DNA from: Fragum whitleyi
Taxonomy: Eukaryota > Mollusca > Bivalvia > Cardiida > Cardiidae
Length of the DNA stretch: 64,000 nucleotides
Assembly (NCBI GenBank): GCA_948146395.1
Contig: OX411543.1
Coordinates: 19,052,363-19,116,362 of the forward strand
Direction: 5' to 3'
Shown here: positions 1-15,000 of the stretch, in pieces
How the letters are laid out: every line of letters begins with the position of its first letter
How positions within the stretch are numbered: the stretch's first letter is position 1
Notes under the pieces: model-generated
What the model saw: only the letters and a program-made list of their open reading frames with translations
Databases searched by the model: none
What the model was told of the DNA's origin: nothing
Position numbers and translations under genes: made by a program

Positions 1-14
1 TTCTTCATTTGCAG

Positions 15-80
15 TTGGACAGGGCTTCTAAGACCTCCTCGCAGGATGAACAACTTTCTATTGCCTTGAAACAGTACATT
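15..80 (+). CDS. Collagen exon 1 in window: N-telopeptide-side non-helical segment
   Basis: 66 bp, 22 residues, after a tttgcag acceptor and before gtaagt. It starts LDRASKTSS and ends SIALKQYI, with no Gly-X-Y. Reading continues in phase 0 into the exon that opens the helix. The end resembles the short amphipathic stretch just before the major helix in alpha1(V)/(XI). The Lys lies 8 residues before the first helical Gly and could be a telopeptide cross-link lysine (inference). Frame was chosen because it is open and joins the next exon in phase 0. Confidence 0.8.
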
Positions 81-3000
81 GTAAGTTGTGAAGATGTTCA
101 AGAAATGAAGTGAATATTTTTCTTAATTTATGGAAGTATGAAACTAGAACCCAGGATAACCACACTGTATAAATCCACGAGGAAATTTCAACTAGTGTGG
201 TACTTTAGCTTGTTTTCATACTTCCATGAAGTAAAAAATGCAGGTATTTTCTCCATTTCTTACATTGTATAAATATTTTAAAAAAGAAAATGAATGTATT
301 TACCAGTAATGAATTTGACTTTTTTCTGTACTTTTTGTGGAATTATTTTGTGCGCAAGTTCATGTTCAACAATTTGTTGGAAGTGATAACAATATACAAC
401 AATTACCCTAGTCCACCTAGGGTCAATTCCATTGAATACCCATAACCAGTTTTTTCCCCCTTCTTTAACTGGTACTCTAAAAAGGACCGGTTCCCAATAC
501 AAAAAAGAGACATTTTTTTCGCAATTTCATGAAAAAAAATCCCAATTTACCTAAGTCAAAGACCTTTCCAACCATTTAAGGAGAAAATTAAGAGTTATAC
601 ATGTTGTTTCTCAGTTAAGTTTTATTTTGAATGCTTTAAGAGGCAAATAAAACTCTGTTTAGGTTGTAATCTGTACACTATATACAGGTAGATTTTGAAA
701 TATTTACAGGTAGATTTTGAAATCTACTTTTAACAGTTAATTTCCGATGCTATTTTTCAAAAATCAATAAAACAGGTTTAAACAATACCTCAAAAGATAT
801 AAATTACCTTTCAAATGAAAAATATTACTTGTCTAAGATCGTAAGATTTACTCATTCATGGACTATCATGTTCAATTCCTATCACTTTTCATAAATATTT
901 TGATACAGAATGCAGGGCAGACATATGGGATAATTGTTTGTTTCAGTGTAAGATCAATTTATGTTTCATTGAATGAAAAACAAAAGCTATATTTTCACTA
1001 GTGGTAGAGCCACAAGTGAAAATATAGCTTTTGTTGTTCACAAAATGAAATATCAATCGATCTTGATCGAATAACAAACGATTATTCTAATTTTTTCAAT
1101 GAAAAATAAGACAAAATGTAAAAATTTTAGGACCAATTTTCTGACCATTAAGCATGTCATTATACACATGATTGCTATGTAAAGTTCGTGTGAAGTCACT
1201 CGTTTGGCTTTGTTTAGATGACGTCTGATAGAATGACATGAATGAAAGTGGGGTAAAAGATTTTCATTTTTTCTGCTAAGGCGGTGAGTTTAACAAGTGT
1301 TAATCTTCTGTTATTTCTTGATAATCCATCGAAAAGCATTAAAGAACTTAGTAATAATTATTCATCAACATTTACTTTTCCAGGATACAATGCGGGGATC
1401 CCCAGGTCCACAGGGTATGACAGGACTACCTGGAATTGCTGTGAGTAAAATAGAGGATATTTAATGAGTGGTCATGGAATACATTTGTACTTAGTTTATT
1501 AAACAAGTCATCTATAAACAGATAAAAACGAGGCTGCGCCAAGTTTTTATCTGTTTTAGAGGACGAGTTTGATAAATTCTGTATTTCATGAGCACAAATT
1601 TTATATTCTATTTATAATATGACCCGTTTTTTTTACAAAAAATCGTCGAAATTCTTGAAATTCAACATTACAATTTTCCATGAAACATATAACGCTGTTT
1701 AAAACTGCGTCACAATATGTACATTATGACGTCATTTTTGCGGTTACAAAATAGCGTTGCTTTTGGCTCTGGGCTCATTTGCATAGTTATTCCATTAGGT
1801 GTAATATCACCTGTGTAATATCAAAAATATTCACCGGGGTTATTTCACTCCATCGGCGTAAGTCATATAATAAATTGATTTATATTATGAAAATTGATGG
1901 CAGTTATTTCCATGCTTAATTTGTCAGACATGTGTTTTTCTACTTCCAGACAATTGCATCTTTGCACTTGTCCATTGACAAGTAAATACCAGCCCTGTGT
2001 TCAGGATGTAAAAATGTTTCCTGAGCGCTTTGAGATGATACCTTGCTTTGCACATGCACATACGTGCAAAGCCAGGTATCATTTCGAAAGCGCTTTGTTA
2101 ACGTTTTCATCCTGAACGCAGGGTAGGGCAAATCTTTAAATAGTTCTCTGAATATATCCGGACAAAAAGCTGATACAATATGTTCTTTCGTGATGGATTG
2201 TAGCTGGAAAGGTATATAACTGAGAGATTATTTAAAGCAGTATCAAACATAATATTTAAAGAAAAACTGACCCATCACATGAAAAGGGACCATCTTAGAA
2301 CTCCAAGAGATTAGGTCTAGTACATGCCAACCAGAGGTTGCGTTTCAAAATTCTTTCATAGGATGGTAGATTGATTATTCTAGATTCAGAAAGTAAGAAA
2401 AGTCCGAGAAGTTTTAACCCTGCCTGTCTTACAAGGGTCGACACTTTACACACCTCCCAGATGGTCCCTTTTTGTATGACAAGTCACAACTAAAAATGTA
2501 TGTTTTTATTTTTGTAGGGTGTTTGTTGATCTTGCCTTTAAACAATCAGCATATTTTCTGACTCTACAATTAGATTTATTGTAAGAACCGAAAATGATGA
2601 TAAAGAATCACAATCTTAAATATTAAATTTATTTAACTATTTATAATGAAATCGGAAATGTGGCAGATAGATCTTGTTCGCAGGCAGAAAACCCCCAGGG
2701 GAACCTCAGCTTTGCTGGCTGCAGCTAACATGAAATTAAACCAGGAGGACCGAAACCACATGTGGCACCCATCACATGCCCCTACTGCACCTCAACACTC
2801 ATTGAGGCTACATGCATTGAGAAAACCATGGTCCTCCAACAAACCAACCCACCCACAGTACAAAACCCATGTGGGAGGGGCTCCATAAACCACCCAAAAA
2901 GTCCATACCATATTTCAGCAGCAAGGAGTCTATGTATTGACTGCAAGCCAGCACAAGCTTTAAAGTATACACAGCCCTGCCGACAACACACAACTTTGAT

Positions 3001-6000
3001 GATTTCATATAACATGGTACCCCCAGGAATTTTTTTCGCACAATAAACTGGACTATTTGTTAGAAATAGTCTGTTTTACCTTAACCCTTTGCTGTTTAAT
3101 CCCTGCTTTTTACGTGCCTGTGATTTTATGATTGAGAAATCATTGTGAAAAAAGAAGAAATTGCTTCTGACAAGCAATTTCTTCTTTTTCCACACTATTT
3201 TCTACCCTACTGAATGGTTATTTTTCAAATAAAATCCACTTTTAATTTTCGTCTGCAAAACCTTTGAATTTGGACAGGGTCAAAATTTTGTAAAACAGGA
3301 AAGGGTTAATGTTACATTTTCCTGTTAGATAAAGATTTGATTTCTCTATTTAAGGGTCCACAAGGAGATCGAGGGGAACGAGGGGATGACGGTTTGCCAG
3401 GAGAACAGGTTTGTTGTTCATCTCACCTTAACTCATTACCATACATTCTATATTTTATCATGAATAACTATAAGAAAAACACTTTCAGGAAAATGAGATT
3501 TTTATGCCTCCGTATCGAAAGATCGGGGGCATATTGTTTATTTTGTCTGTCTGTCTGTCTGCATAACTTTAACAAAAAACTTAACATTGCCAATAATTTC
3601 AAGGCTATTCAAGATACAATGCTCATATTTTGTATGATGATAGATCTCAATGACACGCATCTGCTGGTACCAAGGTCAAGGTTATGTGACAAGGTCAAGG
3701 TCATCTGTCAAGGTCAAATTTCTGAAAAAATTGTTGTTTTGGGAGCATTCTTGTTTCACAAACACATCTTCTTTTTCGTTACCGTATGTTCATCTGTTAT
3801 AGAATCACAACTGAAACATTGTCTCCAATATCTTTCAATTTGGACGAGATTAAACATATTATTCCATGGTAATGTGTTATTATAGCTGGCACAATTTGAC
3901 TTGAACCTGACCTACACAATAAGGCACATGAATGGGATCCTGATGATACTTCAACCAGTGTTGCTGAATGTTTTGTCATTGTCTACAAATTACTATAGAT
4001 TTTTTCTTTAGTTTTAACAGAATAGCAGGATATTCAAACACTTGCCTCTCAAGCAGTCGAATCAAATCCAAACACAGTTATCTCTCTTTGTATGTTTGTA
4101 TGTTTGAATGGGGTAACATTTTATTTACCATCAAATACCATAATTGGCATTAAGTGAATTTCTGAAATAAAATGTAAATGCAGTCATTCAAAGGTTAATA
4201 AGTAAGCATTTGTATATATGTATCAATGCAAAAATTAATGTGAGTAATCAAATATCATCTAACAGTTATTCGGCGGCACTCATTCTTTCCGGCTATTTGT
4301 CTCTCACCAATGGGTTAATAATCGTAGATCTATGTGAGATAGCGGCTGGAGGCTAGGAAAGAATGTGGTGGTTGTACTGGTGATAGAAATACCAGGAATC
4401 CATTGTTAGGTGCTCCAGTCGCCGCGATATAACTGAAATAATGTTGAAAGCGGCGTTAAATTCCATTCAATCAATCAATCTAACAGTTATTATTATAATG
4501 GTCAGGGAATGGTCTTACATCAAGAACAAATTTGCTAAGAATTTATGAATTGATTCTGCAGGTAACACTCGCTTTGCTGTAGGGAAAGATTAGATTTTAG
4601 CTTATTTAAATCACAATAGTAAGATTCAGGCCAAACTGTTTCCACTATACCTGTTAAAATTTTGTGGATTATTTAGTTGATGATATGGATTCCTGATACT
4701 TTTGTATTCCACACTGTTTACCTGATAATTAACTAGTTGTTAAAATTTTTAAGTAGAAATAAAGATTCTTTGAGGGTTCTGTTTATTGTCAGAGAGGACC
4801 TGCAAAATTTAGTTTAATAGGTTCTGCAGGCTGATGGCAAATTTAGCCATTATGAAACCTTGTTAAGGAAAAGTTTAAAAAAACAACAAAAACAAACATA
4901 AGTAGGCTTTGTATTTTGTCCTCTTCTTTCAATGCTTCACATTTAGAGAGTAAACCTCTTTAAAGGCAGTTTTTTAATGTAAAGATAAATGGAATAGAAC
5001 TTGCAGTTTCAAAAATATTAGTTGTGGTGGATTTTTCTGCATATTTTAAGACTTACTTTTAGAATATTTTGATTGCAGGGACCACCAGGACAGATGGGGA
5101 TGCCAGGCCCATTGGGACCTACAGGGAAAAGGGTAAAATCTTCATTATATATTAGATTTGTTTGATGCCATGCCAAACTGATAAGAAAATGATATCTAAT
5201 GGTATTATGTCTATTTATTCTGCTGCCAGAAGAAAAAAAAAATATATATAAAAATATGTTGTTTTTTTTTCAGAAATAAAATTTATGTTAAAGGTTTAGT
5301 GATTACTTCAATTCACTTCATTTTGTATTTATGTTACATGTACTTAATTATTGTACTCTCAACCTGATAATTCCTTAATGAACACTGTGTCAAACAGAAA
5401 TATATTTCATCTTCTTATTAACCAGAGAATTTGACTAGGTATTTATATTAAGAGCCACCCAATCCCATATTTTAACCAGTACTAGAAAAATGATGAAAAC
5501 ATTGTGGGAATAGAGAAACTAATTGATGAACATTGCAATTATTATTTTCACTCAAAATATTCTAACAAATTGTTTATTTTAGGGAAGAAATGGTCGTGAC
5601 GGTGATGTTGGACCAATCGGGGCCCCTGGCGATAGGGTATGTTATTGTTTTTACATATTTCAAAGATTTCTAACTACATGGAGGGGGTGAAATTGAACTG
5701 CAAACCCTTGTGTTCTTGGCACTCATTGGATTCATGTCATTGAGTCAGTACAAATGAGTTCCTACAACAAAAGGTTTCAGTGAAAAATAATGATTTACCC
5801 TGTTACCCTTCTCCTTTAGGCAGATGTAAAAGTAAGTCAATTATGAGCAAAACACAAATCACACAATCATGGTGAAAGGGTAAGTCATTGTTTATATTAT
5901 ATAGTTAATAAAAACAATTCTAATTACAGAAAGAGGGGATGAATAAGGACTTTAGATTAAATTAAAATGTGCTCTGAGTACCTTCAATTAAATTTCGGTG

Positions 6001-9000
6001 AAATCTTTGTTTCTGTAAATCCAAGTCTTTTTGATAGCTAATTTAAACACAAAACACTCATGCTTTCTAAAGAATAGTGTTATACAAATGAAAAACCAAC
6101 CTTTTGGAATCGGATCAGATCAATTTGAGGTTGTATTTCAAAAATTCTCATACCCCTTACCTGTCCAATCCCTGTTTTTTATGTCCCTTAGATTTTGTAA
6201 TTGAGAAAACATAGTAGAAAAAGAAGAAATTGTTTGTGACAAACAATTTCTTTTTTTTCTACAAAATTTTCTAACCTACAGAATGGTTATTTTTCAAATA
6301 CAATCCACTTTAAATTTTCGTCTGCAGAACCTTTGAATTTGGACAGGTCCAAAATTTTATAAAACGGGAAAGTGATACATGAAGGTAGAGTGATCATTCT
6401 AGTGTCAGAACATCAGCCAAATACATTTGTCTGTCCGTCTGTACATAGACCTTTTTGTTTCTGGACTCTAACTAAAGAACAAAGTGAACAAGAATCATAA
6501 AATTCTAAGCAATTGTTAGCCATAACCTAATGAGGTGGTCTTTTGTTTTTTGGTCCCAAAGGTCGAAGGTCACCATTCAAGTTTGTCTGAAACCCATTTA
6601 CAGCACTTGGGCAAAGTTCCATCAGGGCCTTTATACCATTTTGTGACAGATCTAGTTTCCTCAAAACATTCTGTTTTTAAGGTATATATATTTGCTATTG
6701 TCCTGTTTCAGGGAGCAGCTGGTTATCCAGGAGTACCCGGACGTCCAGGATCAAAAGGATTGAGGGTACGCTATCAAATTTTATCTTATAACTATACAAA
6801 TATCCGTGTGGTAACATTCCGTATGATCTTTTTTTATGATATCACATTGTTATTTTTAGAACAATGATATGCGGTCATTTTTAGAAACCTGCATTTCACT
6901 TAGAAACATCGACAAAAACAAGACAAATAGAGATTATAAGATAAATATAATACATACTTAGTGTATTATATGAAAAAATATCATACTCGGTTGTGAGAAT
7001 TGATAATTGTTTAGGCAGAGCCTCGACAATGATCAATTCTCCCGACCTCTTTAGATATTTTTTCTCATACAAAACACTAAGTACGTATTATATAATTATC
7101 ATGCAATGAAGCCAGTATTGACCTGATATCACTGGCCTGATAACATAAAAAGATATCAGGCAGTCTATATTTAGAAACAATTTGCATACACTTTCACCTG
7201 AATTTCTTTGTATTTAAAGGGTTTATTATTATAATGAAGTGCTGAAAAATGATCAATAGAATAATATGCAAGTGTCTTGAAATATCATTGTTATCTGGTC
7301 TCAGCTGCAAGAAATTATCATGACTTAGCAAAGCCTTGCCATGATAAATTCTCCCAACTTCGACCAGATAACATGAAATCTTAAGATGCTCACTTATCAT
7401 TCTCTTTTTAAAACAATAGATTTCAAACGATGAAGAGTCACTTTTTCACTATTTTTTTTAGTCTTTGCAATACTGATAAAAATCTTTTGCAATTTTGCAA
7501 TCAAAGTGCTTGTATCACTGAATGCACTTATTTTGAAAAATAAACCTTTAAACTTTTCTTGTTTAATAAGGAAAATCAGTGGTATAGATGAAGATCACAC
7601 AGCATATATGTTCAGACCGATCTTTGTCTAACCTGTTAACCAAAGCCGGGATATTTTTGGTTAAGTGTGACAAATGTGGAATTTGAAGATAATGCCACAC
7701 CCCGAGACTAGCAAGCCAACTAATGCAAAACTGTTTCTAGTATTCTTATTTGTATGATAAAAAGAATCAAAATATCAGAATCTCAACATTGTTGGCTCCA
7801 CATTAAACAGATGTAACTGTCTATTAACATATAGGCAGTTAGACCAGTTTTGCTCTGAGCTATCAATATGTTTTTGTGAATAAGAGTTCTTGCCAATTTT
7901 CAAATACCCTGCAATCAAATAAGCTGCGGCCATTAAACTGTTGCTAGTGCGCTTGACTCTCAATCATAGGGTCTTGGGTTCTCCTGCTAGATACCCTATC
8001 ACACTGAGCCATTGATATCCTTTTTCACAATTTTTGTACTCCTAATTGAGGGATAATGGTAAATGTACCGTATTTCTCCTTATAAACGTTCCCAGGAGCT
8101 ATACATAACATGGTCAGGGAGCTTTTATTTAGTATGCATTTTATGATTTAAAAAAAAATTCATTGAAATTGATGTCTTTTAGGCCAATTTCCCTTTAATC
8201 TGATGTGAAAAGATATGATTGATTGTTTAGAGGGAATTCATCTCAAGTTAGAGAAGAAGTCTCAAAAAGTGGTTTTCCAAGTAAACAATTGGGGAGGGCA
8301 TTTTTATTAGAGGAAATACGAAAGATGGCATGAGCTGCTGGACGCTTCGAGAAGAAAAAGTGGTAGAAAATACTAGGAATCCATTGTTAGGTGCTCTAGC
8401 AGTTGCAAAATCACCAAATTACTGTTTAAAGTGGTATAAAATATTGTTCAATCTATCTACAATCAAATATTGATGGCTAAGCGCAACTTTTTGTACTCTG
8501 AACCATTGATATGGTGAAGCTCATTTATCCTACCCTATTTATGTCTATTGTAGGGTTACTCAGGGGTTCAAGGACCAATGGGAGCACCAGGACATAATGG
8601 AGAAATGGTAAGTTTTTGTATTCTAAAATGATTTAACCCTTTCCTGTTTTACAAAATTTTGGACCTGTCCAAATTCAAAGGTTTTACAGACGAAAAATCT
8701 AAAGTGCATTTTAATTAGAAAAATAACTATTCAGTAGGGTAGAAAATAGTGTGGAAAAAGAAGAAATTGCTTGTCAGAAGCAATTTCTTCTTTTTTCACA
8801 ATGTTTTCTCAATCATAAAATCACAGGCACGTAAAAAGCAGGGATTAAACAGCAAAGGGTTAAATTTAGATCTGTTTAAAGCAAGACTTTATGAATCTTT
8901 CCTTCTCAGTGTTGCTCTTTATTCCTTTGTTATTGTATTCCATTTTAAATTTTGGAAATGTGCAAATTTTGATACTTTTCCTATATAAGAATGTGTGAAT

Positions 9001-12000
9001 ATGGCATTATGCTATATGGACACTGTATTCAGTGTTTGCATATTAAATAATCAAAATAACTAGAAAATTATAGAAATTTAATGAATATCCGCCTTTGTTA
9101 TCGTCCAATAATGAAAAAAATGAAAATTATCAATCCAACAGTCATAGCGCTTTTCATATAGAACAATAGTAGGTAAAATTTCATTTTTGTGGAAAATTAG
9201 CCTTGTTATGTACTACCATTACAAGAGAAAATGACAGTTTGCCATCAGACTCTATTCTACACTGCAAAATGTTTTTATACTCCCCAAAGGGAGAGCATAT
9301 AGCTGCCGTTTCGTCTGTCCATCTGTGCATCCTTAATTCTGTCCATCTGTCCCCAACAATTTCTCCATAACCCTTGGGCCAAGTCAAATGAAACTTACCA
9401 TGTGATATTCCTATGATATTGTGATGATGCGTCTGTCTCGGTTTTTGGATTTGAGGCCTCGTCAAGAGTAAAGGGGACTTAGGGTAAAATAAGTTTTTCT
9501 CAGATTTCTCCTGGTCTAATGGTCAGAATTTAATGAAATTTCATATTGGAGTAGCAAATTAGATGTCCTTATTTATAAACAATTTGAAATTTTTTATACA
9601 AAAAATATATCATGGGAAAAGGGGGCTAAATGTTTGTGACCTTTATCTTAGCTTGTTAAATACATTTATTCTTTCATTTCTCCTAGACTTACATTCGGAA
9701 TTTAATGAAATTTCACGTTTGAGTAGCAAATCAGATGACCTTTATCATAATCTATTTGAAATCTGTGTCTAAAAATATGTCATGCAAAAAGGGGGTTTAA
9801 TGTTTGTACTTTTATGTTAGCTCTCTGTGTCTCATATTACAGTAATTTCTCTATAACCCCTTGGCCTTATCAAATAAAACTTGTCATGTGAAGTCTCCAT
9901 GATACAAAGCTGATGTGTCTTTCCTGGTTTTTAGATTTGTGCCATCATCATGGGGAAAAGGGACTTAGGTTTAAATGCATTTTTTCTCTCATTTCTCCTA
10001 GTCTAATGGTCAGAATTTACTGAAATTTCATATTTTAGTAGCAAATTAGATGCCCTGTACTATAAACAATTTGAAATTTTTGTACAAAAAATATATTACG
10101 GAAAAAGGGGGGCTAAAGTTTGTTACCTTTTCTTTCATTTCTCCTGGTCTTATGTTCAGAATTTGATGAAATTTCATATCTAAGTAGCAAATCAGATGCC
10201 CTTGACCATGGACTATTTGAAAATTTTACCTGATGGGTCATATTTCCCATTAGCAAATCCCAAAACCTATAGAAGCAATCAACAGCAAACTTTTTCCAAT
10301 AATTGCATACATTTTTTTTTGTTACAATCCCTTTTTCAGGGAGCATAATCCGTCTATAACAGCTCTTGTTTATTTAAGGGTCATCAAGGAGAACCAGGGG
10401 CTATTGGACCACCAGGAGAATCTGTAAGTATGATTGTATACGGAACACCACTCAGCCAATCTCATGATCAACCTCAGATGAAGACAGACTATTTTCAAAA
10501 ATTACATGAAATCATTTCAAAAACTCAGTGATTTAAGTTAAAATGGCGTTATCCCTTGAAACTTGAGGTGAAAACATTTGACATCGCCAACACTACTCGT
10601 TTATGTCATTGATGTGAAACCATCGTATCCTTATATGAATATCTTAAGAGTCTAAAATAATGGCTGAAAAATCTTAACTTTTGAGAATGATTTTGTCATT
10701 CTGAGAAATTAAGATTTTTCAGCCCTTATTTACTGTAAAAGATATAAATCTAAAGAAAACGCCAGTTGTTTCCGCGCTTGTTATTTCTTACACAGTTTTC
10801 GCCTAACAAAATGCATAAAGTTTGTTACATACCCATCCACCTTACATACATCCGAGGTCTGTTGCAGTTTAGGGAAATGGCTGAGTGATGTTCCGAATGA
10901 TATGATTGCTGTACCTCACGACAAATGACAAGCTAGACACCAAAAGATATGTCAGGAAAATTGATTTTAACATTGCACTGTCATCATGGTTTCCTCTTAT
11001 TTATTGTAACGTAAAATTATTTTTAGCCTGTCAGTTTTTAGCTCACCTGAGCACGAAGTGCTCAAGGTCAGCTTTTGTGGTCGAGTGATGTCCGTCGTCC
11101 TTCGTCCGTCGTCCGTCGTCCGTCGTCAACATTTACCTTGTAGACACTCTAGAAGCCATATTTATTGCCCAATCAACCTAAAATTTGGTCAGAATGATTA
11201 TCTTGATGAAATCTTGGATAAGTTCGAAATTGGGTCAAGTGGGGTCAAAAATGAGGTCAAGGGGTCAAATCTTAGAAAAACCTTGTAGACACTCTGGAAG
11301 CCATATTTATTGCCCAATCAACTTGAAATTTGGTCAGAATGATTGTCTTGATGAAATCTCGGACAAATTTGAAATTGGGTCAAGTAGGGTCAAAAATGAG
11401 ATCACGGGGTCAAATCTTAGAAAAAAATTGTAGACACTCTAGAAGCCATATTTTTTGCCTGATCAACCTGAAAATTGGTCAGAATGATCATCTTGATGAA
11501 ATTTGGACAAGTTTGAAATTGGAACAAATGCGGTAAAAAAATAGGTCATGATATCAAATTTTAGAAAAACCTTGTAAGCTGTGTAGAGGCATCATTTCTT
11601 GCCCAATCGACCTGAAATTTGGTCAGAATTCTTCATTCTTTCTAAACCTACTTTAAACAATTTTTGACAGTTCATTCAGGTGAGCGATTCAGGGCCACTA
11701 TGGCCCTCTTGTTTTACATACTGTCAAGCTATTGGCATCACCTTGATGTTATTGGTTTTAGTGTTGGCATTGGCAAATATGTGACAAGCCTTGGTCATAA
11801 CGCTATAGTTATTGATGATGAATTTCTTGAGCTATCCTGCAGACTATCAAGGGGGATAACTCTAGAAGTATATTTATCAGAATTATTTCCCTTTTTTGCC
11901 TGAGAATTTTTTAATTACACAGCATCTTGAATTGAGCATAAGCACCCACAAGCCATAGTCTTGTTATGTATTTATACTGTTTATCTATAGTTTGTAAAAT

Positions 12001-15000
12001 GTTTCAAAAAGCCTTCATTTAAATTCTCTTTTTAACTTGTTCTCGTTAAAATAGAAAATAAGAAAAATGGTTTAACTTTTCTACTTTAAAAATATTAAGA
12101 CAATATTGTTTGGTCTTGTAAGACTGTCCAATTTGATACAACGAGTTAAATGTGCATTTAAATTTCAGGGTTTGCGTGGATTCCCTGGACCCAGAGGACG
12201 GCCAGGACCTGTAGGCGTGCCTGTAAGTTAATCGTATTTTATTCCATTCCTTAACCCTTGTCATGCTGAACCCCGAATATTCCTACCTTGACAGGAGCTT
12301 TAGAAAAACATCAGCCTGCATGTATGTGCAGTCTGATCTTTGTTTCTACAACCTCGATGGCTCAGCGCAAAACAGTTGTAACTGCCTATATGTTTATAGG
12401 CAGTTACAACTGTTTCAAACTGAGCCATTGACATGTTATTCATTTTTTTGAAACCAAAAAAAGTTTAAAAATTAAATTTCCGTAATGAATACCAACTCAC
12501 AATAAGTGCATTGATTGCTTTGAGCACTTTGATTTTGTTGAAATTTTTCTTAGATCTTTTATTCATCTTGACAATGGTAACCTTGCTATATGTAATAGAA
12601 GCCTTTGCAAATTGAACACCAAAATAAAAATGCTGAAATCACTGGTTGCAGTAATAGTGGTTCAGTATTTATTTTTGAAATTACAGTTTTCTTTTATATT
12701 TTCTGAATTGAAAAGAGACAAGCAGGTGGTATAGACTAAGATCAGACTGTAGATGTATGCAGTCTGATCATTGTCTATACCTCTTGCAACAGCAGGAATA
12801 TTCCAGGTTCAGCGTGATAAGGGTTAAAATTTCATATTCTTTAGAAAACACAAATCAATTTGTAAATACTGCTTCAGTCATCAATATACCTGATTAATCC
12901 CCCAAAAGTATAACAAACTGGAAATTGATATACGTAAAGATGGCTTCCTTAAAAACTAATCATTTTACACGTAATTCGGTATTATTTTTCATCGACATAA
13001 CAGATACGAAACAGTAATCTTAAAGGGTCGACAAAACTATTGCTTTTTTTTGTTGAGCCAACAGAGTGGTTGGCAAGATATTTTTGACACAACAACAGCT
13101 TGATGGTTGTGTACATTTTACAGACAGTCCATCTGATTTAGTCTGGACAATTATTACTTCTACATTTATGGATGGATTTCAAGATAACTTGATACAATTG
13201 TTCTCTATCAAAAGTAGATGTGATATTTGAAAGAAATTGTCAGATAGGACCAAGGGTTAGGTCAAAGCTAACAGTCAAAAGTTAAAATCAAACCTATCTT
13301 GGGCCATGGTCAAAATTTTGGGGGCTCATTAGCAGTCTTGTGACAAATACGTAGTGTTTCTTTTCTTTTTAAGGGTCTACCTGGATCAGAAGGGGCTGCT
13401 GGACCTAAAGGGAATCAGGTGAGTTTTTTGTAGAATTTTTGAAGTATAAGGTTGATTTATTTTAAGGAAATCCAAGGTGTTTTAATATCATTAGGATCTT
13501 TGGTGTTAACTTTCTTCTACTTTCTAGACCTACCACTGGGTATCACTTTAAGACTGGTCTAATCTCAGCACGTTTGTAGATATCTAACAAAATGAAATGA
13601 AACCATACTTTATGGTTGAAAATATTGTGAGAAAAAGAGAAATTGCTTGTTACTCTATGAATTCTGACATCCCAACGATGGACAACTATTGTTCTTATAT
13701 TTTTCATAATGGTCCCAACTTACACTAGATCTTATTGGTACTTGAGAGAGGAGCAACTGATTCTTACCACTACCACCCACACACTTTAACAGTTGGGACG
13801 GGACTTTGTCTGTCAAGTCCCCTAACCAAATATAGTACCCATCATTGGGACTTGAAAATGAGCCTGTGCATGACATTTCTAACATTTATGCATAGCAAAG
13901 CCTCTGGCCTCTGTGCACCAGTATAGTCTGTCCAGAGTCTTCACCATGGAATATTATTTTTAGGTAGGGTCTGAATACCTGGATCTTCAGGTTGTCAGCT
14001 GAAATTCTTATTGCATTATTTTGCTGTCTTGTTAGCTCAATGTTTGTGCATCATGCACATGTTAATTTTTGGAAATGCCACACACAGGCCCAAATGCAAC
14101 TATCTGAGTACAGGTTGATTATGGTTACTACATACTTTTTTCCTACAAACGCTGTAAAGAGTAGAATAGCCAAATGATTGTAACTCTTGCTAGAAAATGA
14201 GTGAAAATGGCATCCTTTCAATTCATTTATAAAAATTTTTTAAAAATTTATAAAAAAAAAGACTATGAATGTCTCTTTTTGTCATCAGGTGCTTAACCCT
14301 TGTCATACTGAATAAATTTTGGCTAAAAATTTTCATCAAAATCAAAGGTCAAATGCACTGAAAGTACCAACTGTATTTCAATTTTTATTTGCAAAACTAA
14401 ATCTATTGACAATTCTGATTTGAAAGTGAGAAAGAGGTGGTGTAGACTAACATCAGACTGCACATATGTGCAGGCTGATGTTTGTCTATAGCTCCTGCCA
14501 AAGCAGGAATATTCCGGGTTCAGCATGACAAGGGTTAATAATATTTCTGTATATTACAGGGTGCTATTGGTTCCCCAGGTGCCCCAGGACCAGCCGGCTC
14601 TCCTGGACCTATTGTAAGTATTTTAACCCTTTCCTGTTTTAAAACATTTTGGACCTGTCCAAATTCAAAGGTTTTGCAGACGAAAATTTAAATTGGATTT
14701 AATTTGAAAAATAGTAGGGATGGGAACGAATAGCAAAATTCATATTCGAATATTCGTTTTGAATATTCGAATATATTCGAATATTCGTTTTGGCTACTTC
14801 AAAATTGAATATCCGAGTATTTTTTATACCCTATTATTCCTTTTCTTGTTCGAGGTTACTTTAACTTGTACAGATTATGAATATTAAGAAAAGAGATTCA
14901 ATTTAACTTGAATCGGATTTCTCTGATTTTAATTTGCGGGAAAAAAATGCTTTATAGAAAAGAAATTAAAAATTACTAAATTCTGGAGGCGCGATCCGAG

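Noticed and set aside
2646..3046. 80- and 94-codon ORFs as a small gene
   Set aside because: Overlapping in different frames and also open on the other strand; no start context, domain or splice fit.
10338..10378. Alternative exon start at ctttttcag/ggagca near 10339
   Set aside because: It would put stop codons and non-collagenous sequence before GHQGEP; the acceptor at 10378 keeps Gly-X-Y and the helix count.
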